Source of the DNA: a bacterium
GTDB lineage: Bacteria > Cyanobacteriota > Vampirovibrionia > Gastranaerophilales > Gastranaerophilaceae
Assembly (NCBI GenBank): GCA_017444705.1
Contig: JAFSWA010000031.1
Coordinates: 1 to 11,742 of the forward strand
Reading direction: 5' to 3'
DNA length: 11,742 nucleotides
Shown here one piece after another: positions 1-5,158 of the stretch. Numbering within the stretch: the stretch's first letter is position 1; every line of letters begins with the position of its first letter. The position numbers and the translations under genes are program-made. The notes below the pieces were generated by a model. That model saw nothing but the letters and a program-made list of their open reading frames with translations. It ran no database searches and had not been told where the DNA came from.

Positions 1-522
1 CAAAGCCATTCTGCCTGCAAGCAATATTATAGCCGTCATTACAATCAACACGACCGTAATTTCAGCGAGTGTAAAGCCGTACGAGTGAGCAACGCAGTTG
101 CGATACTTGGTTTGCGAGGATTGCGAGTCTGACTGAGCCGCAGGCTCAAAAGACGAGTCCAAATCCGAGCGAAAGGCTTTACAAGAGAGCGTAAATGCGG
201 ATTTCTTGTCATTGCGAGCGAACGAATGTGAGCGTGGCAATCCAACCATACGAGAAAAATTACAATCCAATGTTTTGGATTGCTTCGTCGTGCTTACGCA
301 CTCCTCGCAATGACATGCTTTTGCAAACACTTTGCACAAAGTATTTTTCATTTCCGTAAATTTATTAAACATAGGACTATACCCTCCCATGTTTAATTGT
401 GTATCTATATGTTTTGGTTGGGGCTCATTCGAACCATCTATGACTTCCCCCCCCCCCCAGCTAATACAATCACAGCAAGGATTTTCAGCTTTTGCGTTTT
501 CTTTAAAATTCAAATCTTTCAT
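1..522 (-). CDS. Prepilin-like (type IV pilin/pseudopilin family) protein, 3' end outside window
   Basis: The frame is open from ATG at 522 to the window edge (174 codons). The start is chosen from AAAGGA at 530-535, 7 bases upstream, and a good promoter at 573-601. Residues 149-174 form a class III prepilin signal: GFTLAE followed by a hydrophobic helix (ITVVLIVMTAIILLAG). By family rule, prepilin peptidase would cut after Gly149 and Glu154 would be the conserved Glu5 of the mature protein, which would enter a pilus or pseudopilus. The 148 residues before the motif are far longer than the usual leader of under about 30. They contain a G12 tract (codons 22-26), a palindromic repeat (207-315) and a GC-rich insert (71-182), none of which breaks the frame. 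In-frame alternative starts are at 390, 372 and 351; 372 has its own GGGAGGG site. A second degraded motif (KKSAFTLS) lies at residues 106-113. The prepilin identity is fairly secure; the true start and the pilin subtype are not. Confidence 0.72.
   Translation of the reverse strand, partial: MKDLNFKENAKAENPCCDCISWGGGEVIDGSNEPQPKHIDTQLNMGGYSPMFNKFTEMKNTLCKVFAKACHCEECVSTTKQSKTLDCNFSRMVGLPRSHSFARNDKKSAFTLSCKAFRSDLDSSFEPAAQSDSQSSQTKYRNCVAHSYGFTLAEITVVLIVMTAIILLAGRMAL
71..182. repeat. GC-rich insert with 8-bp inverted ends between two FTL motifs
   Basis: The ends are GTAAAGCC (71-78) and GGCTTTAC (175-182), a perfect inverted pair. By hand count the segment is 59/112 G+C (53%), much higher than the AT-rich neighbours. 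It contains two small hairpins with the same GCA loop (89-101 and 135-147) and a tandem TTGCGAG (112-118, 121-127). Imperfect direct repeats (65-78 and 185-198, 10/14 identical) flank it and both encode Phe-Thr-Leu, so the prepilin motif seems to have been duplicated around the insert. The offset is 120 bases, that is 40 codons, which keeps the frame. It may be a second repeat family or a remnant next to the 207-315 element. Confidence 0.45.
207..315. repeat. Palindromic REP/MITE-like element, 109 bp, inside a coding frame
   Basis: The ends are perfect 12-bp inverted repeats (TGTCATTGCGAG at 207-218 and its complement at 304-315). Inside them is a second perfect 8-bp pair (GCAATCCA at 237-244 with TGGATTGC at 276-283). 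The arm segments between are diverged and the central loop is about 31 bases. The CATTGCGAG...GCAATCCA arrangement matches, from memory, a dispersed palindromic repeat found in many bacterial genomes, whose translation often appears in proteins as CHCEE-like strings. Here it reads CHCEECVSTTKQSK... in the frame of the prepilin-like gene without a stop. No transposase is present, so if it is mobile it would be non-autonomous. Confidence 0.7.
382..388 (-). promoter_or_regulatory. Internal ribosome binding site, second start at 372
   Basis: GGGAGGG on the minus strand is followed by 9 bases and then ATG at 372-370. This ATG is in the same frame as the main start at 522. The site lies downstream of the G12 tract, so translation from it would not depend on the tract length. 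The GGA GGG bases are also codons of the long form (Met-Gly-Gly-Tyr), so this could be coincidence. Confidence 0.4.
447..458 (-). repeat. Homopolymeric G12 tract (C12 on plus strand), candidate phase-variation site
   Basis: Twelve C residues in a row on the plus strand read as twelve G in the coding strand of the prepilin-like gene (TGG GGG GGG GGG GAA, giving Trp-Gly-Gly-Gly-Glu). At 12 bases the frame is open. With 11 the next stop is TAG at 440-438; with 13 it is TGA at 427-425. In an AT-rich sequence such a G run is rare. Long poly-G runs near gene starts are known slipped-strand mispairing switches in other bacteria. Confidence 0.6.
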
Positions 523-529
523 CACATTA

Positions 530-535
530 TCCTTT
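530..535 (-). promoter_or_regulatory. Ribosome binding site for the prepilin-like gene
   Basis: The minus strand reads AAAGGA, then 7 bases, then ATG at 522-520. It supports 522 as the main start and so places the G12 tract and the repeat elements inside the coding region. Confidence 0.6.
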
Positions 536-572
536 TTTAAAAGTACACTTTTATATATTAGAGTATATACAC

Positions 573-601
573 ATTATAACTTATTTTTAGATTTTTTTCA
601 A
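573..601 (-). promoter_or_regulatory. Sigma70-type promoter of the prepilin-like gene
   Basis: On the minus strand, TTGAAA (601-596) is separated by exactly 17 bases from TATAAT (578-573). The -10 box matches consensus fully and the -35 box matches 5 of 6. The start codon at 522 lies about 45 bases downstream of the expected transcription start. The promoter sits in the 193-base gap between the end of the UbiA-like gene and this gene, so the prepilin-like gene is probably transcribed on its own. Confidence 0.65.
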
Positions 602-715
602 GATATTACACTAAAAAATACTCCGTTTTATGCAGAAAATCCCGACTTTACTACATTTTTTCAGCTTTACATTTGTTACAAATATTTATATTCATTAATA
701 TCAAACCTTTTGTCG

Positions 716-1738
716 TTAAAACATAAACAATTCTTTGAAATTGATAAACGAAATGCTAAGCAACATATAAAATGAAATAAAAATGTTTCTCAAAAAATTA
801 TATCTGACAAAATACCAACTTAAATTATTTTGTTCGTTACAGTCACGATTCCCGTCAAAACCCATCAAAAAATGCCATTTTACAGTTTGTTGAGGTTTTT
901 TTATAAAAAGATAAATTAAATACAAAAACCAAATGGAAAAAGGTATTAACAATATGGTAATTTCTGAAAGTTTAGGCAAAAAATCATAAAATATACCTAT
1001 GCCGACCAAAATAAAAGGGAAAAGGGTTAAAAAAGAAGAAAATATAAATTGCAAGTTTTCGTTTTTTATAATTATCGGCAACGTCTTTTTCTCGGAAATT
1101 ATATCCGCTTTTTGATTTAATAAAGATGATGTATAAAAAATATTGAGTGTAGAGAAAAACGAAATTATACTTATATAAAAAAGGGTTGATGTAATACATC
1201 TTGTTGAAACCCAAAATATAAAAAACATTGAAAGAAAAGAACATATCATAGCCGGAAAAATTTCATAACCGGTAAATAAAATTATTTTCGAATATTTTTC
1301 TTTATAATTTAACAAAGCAAAAAACGGTATTATTAAAAGAAACAATAAAGCACAATAGATTTTTGACATACAACATACACTGAAAATTATAAAAACTGAA
1401 AAAAACAAAAAAGTAAAAGCACAATAGAAATAAAATCGAGGAAGTGTTTTATTCTCTATAAAATGGGAACATTTTAAATATAGTCCTCTGACTCCCGTTT
1501 TTTCAAGTTCCATACGGTTATAAGGCTTACCTTTTATCCAGTCAATAAAATCGTCAAAAATTTTTATGCTGAGATGCAAAAGTACAAAAGCAACTGTTAA
1601 ATAGCAGGCGAATTTATAATTAAAGGTAAATGTTCCTGCCGCAAGCACAAGCGAACAAAACATCGGGAAAAAAGATATAAACAACTTATCATATCCCGCA
1701 CATTTTAGAAAATTATCAATTTTTTTGAAGATTTCCAT
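716..1738 (-). CDS. UbiA-like membrane prenyltransferase (putative)
   Basis: This is a 340-residue, very hydrophobic protein with about eight membrane segments. Two polar loops resemble the UbiA superfamily Asp motifs that bind Mg-prenyl diphosphate: KIFDDFIDWIKG near residues 59-70, compared with NDxxDxxxD, and NQKADIISEKKTLP near 208-221, where UbiA/MenA proteins have DxxxD followed by GK-TLP-like residues. UbiA enzymes attach prenyl chains to aromatic acceptors in quinone, heme or lipid synthesis; the acceptor cannot be told here. The first motif lacks the usual Asn and third Asp, and the second has Glu for the last Asp, so the protein is divergent. ATG at 1738 is chosen; a TTG at 1753 is in frame (5 residues longer), and neither has a clear ribosome site. 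It is divergent from the TPR gene at 1827 and co-directional with the prepilin-like gene. Confidence 0.6.
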   Translation of the reverse strand: MEIFKKIDNFLKCAGYDKLFISFFPMFCSLVLAAGTFTFNYKFACYLTVAFVLLHLSIKIFDDFIDWIKGKPYNRMELEKTGVRGLYLKCSHFIENKTLPRFYFYCAFTFLFFSVFIIFSVCCMSKIYCALLFLLIIPFFALLNYKEKYSKIILFTGYEIFPAMICSFLSMFFIFWVSTRCITSTLFYISIISFFSTLNIFYTSSLLNQKADIISEKKTLPIIIKNENLQFIFSSFLTLFPFILVGIGIFYDFLPKLSEITILLIPFSIWFLYLIYLFIKKPQQTVKWHFLMGFDGNRDCNEQNNLSWYFVRYNFLRNIFISFYMLLSISFINFKELFMF

Positions 1739-1764
1739 ATTTTCATCATACAATAAAATAGGAT

Positions 1765-1780
1765 AACTATCTATATAGTT
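1765..1780. repeat. AT-only dyad in the divergent intergenic region
   Basis: AACTAT (1765-1770) and ATAGTT (1775-1780) form a perfect inverted repeat with a 4-base centre. It lies between the UbiA-like start and the -10 box of the TPR gene, followed by a T-run on the plus strand. It could be an operator. The stem has only two G-C pairs, which makes a terminator unlikely. Confidence 0.25.
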
Positions 1781-1794
1781 TTTTTTATAAATGA

Positions 1795-1800
1795 TATACT
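1795..1800 (+). promoter_or_regulatory. Probable -10 box for the TPR-dusB-GIY-YIG run
   Basis: TATACT lies 27 bases upstream of the ATG at 1827. No good -35 hexamer is present 16-18 bases upstream (an AT-only stretch instead), so this is a moderate call. The start at 1827 has GAGG at 1816-1819 with 7-base spacing. Confidence 0.35.
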
Positions 1801-1826
1801 ATAAGTGGATAAAGTGAGGAAAAAGC

Positions 1827-3950
1827 ATGCCCAAAAAAATAATTATATTGTTGTTATTACTAACACTTTCATCACCTGCATTCGCTAATCAATATTATCA
1901 GGCAGGGGAAAGATACTTAAACAATTATCAATATTCCAGTGCGATAGATCAATTTAAAAATGCACTAAGACAGTATCCCGATGATTACAATTCAAGAGTC
2001 GGGCTTATAAATGCATATTTGGCACGTTCGGCATACTATTTTAATACAACAAAAGATTACCAAAAATCGCTCAATGATTCTCGTTCCGGTTTATTTTACA
2101 TAAAATATTATGATTCCGAAGCAATAAATTCGACCATGCAAGCAGCAGCTGAAAAAACGAACAAAAATATTAAAGAAATTTTAAATATATTAAAACCCGA
2201 CACTTCTGCGGAAGGGCTTTTAAAAACAGCAAAACAACTTAGAAATCAAGGCGAATTACCGTCAAGTTTTATTGTTTATCAACAGTTAATTAACACAAAA
2301 TATGATAAAGAAGCAGCTATTGCATCAGGGGATATTTTAAAAATATTAAAAAATCCGTCCTTAGCTGTTGTTTATTACAATAAGATATTGAATAAAGAGC
2401 CGAACAATTATGATGTTCTTATAAAACTTGGTGAATGCTATCAGGAAACGGGTAATGCAAACAAAGCTGCGGAAATTTTTAACAAGGCTCTTTCTTTGTC
2501 TAATGATTCCGAAATCGCACTTACAAATCTTGAAAAAATATGGCGTCAGCAAATTTATAAAACTCCGTCCGATGCGGAAGCTCACGCAAATTTGGGAGTA
2601 ATATATCAACGCAAAGGGGATTATGATGCAGCAATGGAAGAATACCAAAAAGCACAACAGCTTAATCCCAATAATATGACAACAAAATTAAACTTAGGGA
2701 CACTTTATCAAACTCAGCAAAAATATGAGCAGGCTATTTCACTTTACGACAAAGTTTTGTTCTCAGATGCGGAAAACCTTGAAGCGAGAAAATATAAGGC
2801 ACAATGTTTACAGGCTCTCGGAAAAAATGAAGAAGCTATCATAGAATTCAAAAGAGTTTTAGCTTTTGAGCCCAATAATCAGGATGCTCAAAATGCTCTT
2901 TTATATTTGTCTTCAAAATCAGAAGACTCAAATAAATACCTTTCGATTTTAGACGAAACGATAAAAGACCCCGCTAAAAAAGCTGAGGCACTTTATTCCG
3001 CCGGTTATGATTTACACAAAGAAAAAAAATATAATCAGGCAAAAGAGTACTATATTAAATCATTGGATTTAGACCAAAATCAACCGGATATTTATCTTAA
3101 TTTGTCGGATATATATGTACAACTTAATGACAAAACAGCAGCAGTTGATATATTAAATCAAGGGAAAGAGAAATTTCCTTCCGATACAAGGATAACAGAA
3201 AGGCTAAACAGCTTTAAACTTGTCCAAACCCAACAGGCAATCGAAGCTGGCGGACAGGCTCTTTTAAACGGTGATTATGAAAAGGCTCTAAGTTATTACA
3301 AATCTATTCAACCGCAAAATGAAGATGCTATTTTAGGTATTGCATCAACTTATCAGGCAATGGGAAATTACAAAGAAGCTATTGAATATTACAAAAAAGC
3401 ATATTTAATAGATTCAACAAATATTGATACGGCATATTGTCTTGCTTCAGCTTATGCTACAATTGAAGATTTGAAAAGTGCAAAAACATATCTTAATGTT
3501 ATTCTTGCAAAAAATCCAAACCACCAAAACGCAAAAACTCTTATGAAATATGTAACGGAAGAGGAAACTCAACAGAGTATTAATAAAGCTCTTGATTTGT
3601 ATAACGATAAGAAATTCAATGAAGCATATTCTTTGTTATCAACAATGATTGCAAAAGACCCGACTTCCGCCGTTGCATATTATTACAGAGGAATGGTTCT
3701 TGACGAGCAAAATAAATACGAATTGGCAATAGCAGACTATAATAATACTCTCAAAAATGATTCATCCTTTGATTTGGCTTATTATTCATTAGGTGTTGAT
3801 TATGATAATCTAAAAAACTATAAAGAAGCCTTTAATTACTATAATAAATATTTAAAAGCCACAAAAGAGCAAAATGAATATACTGAATTTGTAACAAAAA
3901 GAATTGAGGAATTGAAAAAGTATGTACCAAATCTCACCCAAACTAAGTAA
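1827..3950 (+). CDS. Secreted multi-TPR repeat protein
   Basis: The protein has 707 residues. Residues 1-20 form a signal peptide (MPKK, hydrophobic core, cleavage after AFA), so it is exported. About 13 tetratricopeptide repeats follow, roughly at 20-53, 195-228, 250-351 (three in tandem), 386-453 (two), 469-566 (three) and 583-681 (three), with typical Gly/Ala-Tyr-Ala pattern and Pro at repeat ends (for example GDYDAAMEEYQKAQQLNP). Residues 55-190 are less regular helical repeats. No enzymatic domain is seen. TPR arrays bind proteins, so an envelope scaffold role is inferred; the partner is unknown. The start is supported by GAGG at 1816-1819. The 3' end overlaps the dusB start by 29 bases, suggesting a common transcript and possibly translational coupling. 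Confidence 0.88.
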   Translation: MPKKIIILLLLLTLSSPAFANQYYQAGERYLNNYQYSSAIDQFKNALRQYPDDYNSRVGLINAYLARSAYYFNTTKDYQKSLNDSRSGLFYIKYYDSEAINSTMQAAAEKTNKNIKEILNILKPDTSAEGLLKTAKQLRNQGELPSSFIVYQQLINTKYDKEAAIASGDILKILKNPSLAVVYYNKILNKEPNNYDVLIKLGECYQETGNANKAAEIFNKALSLSNDSEIALTNLEKIWRQQIYKTPSDAEAHANLGVIYQRKGDYDAAMEEYQKAQQLNPNNMTTKLNLGTLYQTQQKYEQAISLYDKVLFSDAENLEARKYKAQCLQALGKNEEAIIEFKRVLAFEPNNQDAQNALLYLSSKSEDSNKYLSILDETIKDPAKKAEALYSAGYDLHKEKKYNQAKEYYIKSLDLDQNQPDIYLNLSDIYVQLNDKTAAVDILNQGKEKFPSDTRITERLNSFKLVQTQQAIEAGGQALLNGDYEKALSYYKSIQPQNEDAILGIASTYQAMGNYKEAIEYYKKAYLIDSTNIDTAYCLASAYATIEDLKSAKTYLNVILAKNPNHQNAKTLMKYVTEEETQQSINKALDLYNDKKFNEAYSLLSTMIAKDPTSAVAYYYRGMVLDEQNKYELAIADYNNTLKNDSSFDLAYYSLGVDYDNLKNYKEAFNYYNKYLKATKEQNEYTEFVTKRIEELKKYVPNLTQTK

Positions 3951-4890
3951 GTTAGGGTTAAAATCTCAGGTTTCATCAGCACCGATGGCAGGTATAACGG
4001 ATTTGGTTCTTCGTCAAATTATACGAAGTTACAACTCTGATGTTCTTCTTACTTCTGAAATGATAAGTTCCGAAGCTTTGAAAATTAACAAGAATTGTAA
4101 CGTCATAGATACTGATGACTTGCAATCACCGGTTGCGTTTCAAATATCGGGACATAAACCTGATGTAATGACAATTGCGGCAAAATATCTTGAAGATAGG
4201 GCTGATTTTATTGATATAAATATGGGTTGTCCGGTAAACAAAGTTGTTTGCGGCGGAGACGGTTCCGCCTTAATGAAAACGCCGGAGTTAGCCTATAACA
4301 TTGTTAAAGAAGTAAAGAAAAATATATCAAAGCCCGTATCGGTAAAAATCAGACTCGGCTACACATTTGATACAATGAATTACATAGAGTTTTCTCAATT
4401 GATGCAGGAAGCGGGTGCTTCACTTATTACCATTCACGCAAGAACAAGAAAACAAATGTACTCAGGCTCTGCCGACTGGGGAAAAATTGCGGATTTAATG
4501 AAAGAAATTGATATTCCGGTTTTTGCAAACGGTGATATTAATTCAATTGACTCTGCAACAGAATGTCTTGAAATCTCAAAAGCAGACGGAATTGCAATAG
4601 GTCGGGGCGTGTTAAGTGATTTATCCTTGCCACACAGAATAGATACTTTTTTGAAAACGGGGAAAAAACTCCCTGAACCGACATTGGCACAAAAAATAGA
4701 ATGTCTAAAAAAACATCTTAATAATGAAATTACATACAGAGGTGAAAATGTCGGAATAAAATTTTTCAGAAAATTTTATCCGTACTACATTTCAAAAACC
4801 CGTAACGCATCAGCATTGAGAGGATTACTTGTAATTGAAGAAAATTACAACAGAATTATGGAAATTTTGGGAGAAATTAATTGTGGATAA
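3922..4890 (+). CDS. dusB: tRNA-dihydrouridine synthase (DusB type)
   Basis: The 322-residue length is typical of bacterial Dus enzymes, FMN proteins that reduce uridine to dihydrouridine in the tRNA D-arm using NAD(P)H. Seen in order: APMAGITD (residues 20-27, flavin-binding strand), DINMGCPVNKVV (98-109) with catalytic Cys103 and GSALM following, VKIRLG (141-146), the Lys that contacts FMN, TIHARTRKQMYSG (170-182) with the conserved His/Arg, FANGDI (201-206) and GIAIGRG (223-229), which binds the FMN phosphate. The C-terminal helical domain (about 250-322) is tRNA-binding in the family. All key residues are present. A GAGG lies 12 bases before the ATG, a little far, and the start is inside the TPR gene. 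The last 8 bases overlap the next gene. DusB versus another Dus subfamily is judged by motif resemblance only. Confidence 0.92.
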   Translation: MYQISPKLSKLGLKSQVSSAPMAGITDLVLRQIIRSYNSDVLLTSEMISSEALKINKNCNVIDTDDLQSPVAFQISGHKPDVMTIAAKYLEDRADFIDINMGCPVNKVVCGGDGSALMKTPELAYNIVKEVKKNISKPVSVKIRLGYTFDTMNYIEFSQLMQEAGASLITIHARTRKQMYSGSADWGKIADLMKEIDIPVFANGDINSIDSATECLEISKADGIAIGRGVLSDLSLPHRIDTFLKTGKKLPEPTLAQKIECLKKHLNNEITYRGENVGIKFFRKFYPYYISKTRNASALRGLLVIEENYNRIMEILGEINCG

Positions 4891-5158
4891 AAGTAAACCC
4901 TATTTTATATATGTGCTTCTTACGGAAAATAATTCTCTCTATTGCGGTTATACGGATGACGTGGAAAAGCGGTTTGAAAAACACAAAACAGGATTGGGTG
5001 CAAAATATACAAAATCCCATAAACCGAAAGAAATCGTTTTTCGTCAAAAATTCAATACAAAATCAGAAGCAATGAAAGCTGAATGTAAATTTAAATCACT
5101 GCCAAAAGAGAAAAAACTCGCAATCATCAACGGTTATTTAACTCTTGATGAGTTATAA
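4883..5158 (+). CDS. Small GIY-YIG domain protein (UPF0213/YhbQ-like)
   Basis: I choose the GTG start at 4883, giving 91 residues. GGGAG at 4869-4873 has ideal 9-base spacing and the domain begins right after the start. Longer in-frame starts inside dusB (for example 4835) would add residues that do not belong to the domain. The GIY-YIG fold is seen as YFIYVLL (7-13), SLYCGYT (18-24), Arg30 in DVEKRFEKH, GAKYTKSHKP and Glu67 in KAECKFKSL; Arg and Glu are the expected catalytic pair. Single-domain proteins of this type are thought to be structure-specific or DNA-repair nucleases, but the role of this subfamily is poorly known. It overlaps the dusB stop by 8 bases, so coupled translation is likely. 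Its 3' end overlaps the convergent transglycosylase gene by 25 bases. Confidence 0.85.
   Translation: MDKSKPYFIYVLLTENNSLYCGYTDDVEKRFEKHKTGLGAKYTKSHKPKEIVFRQKFNTKSEAMKAECKFKSLPKEKKLAIINGYLTLDEL

Noticed and set aside
45..245. 66-residue minus-strand open frame
   Set aside because: It lies in another frame of the same strand as the prepilin-like gene and consists only of translated repeat sequence, with no ribosome site.
207..315. Reading the palindrome as a terminator, CRISPR unit or tRNA
   Set aside because: It has no T-run after a tight stem, occurs once with no spacers and has no cloverleaf; long diverged arms fit a REP/MITE-like repeat better.
1..522. Calling the prepilin-like gene a pseudogene
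   Set aside because: Despite the inserts there is no stop or frameshift in 174 codons and promoter, ribosome site and prepilin motif are all intact; the rest of the gene is outside the window, so a defect there cannot be excluded.
671..683. ATTTGT-T-ACAAAT inverted repeat as a terminator for the UbiA-like gene
   Set aside because: The stem is nearly all A-T, the loop is one base and no T-run follows on the minus strand.
332..775. 147-residue plus-strand open frame
   Set aside because: It is antisense to the prepilin-like gene and its promoter, has no ribosome site and shows no recognisable domain.
984..1244. 86-residue minus-strand open frame
   Set aside because: Out-of-frame shadow of the UbiA-like gene, which carries the motifs.
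2361..2657. 98-residue minus-strand open frame
   Set aside because: Antisense shadow of the TPR repeats.
4835..4882. Upstream in-frame start for the GIY-YIG gene
   Set aside because: The extra residues are coded inside dusB and do not belong to the domain, while GTG 4883 has an ideal ribosome site.
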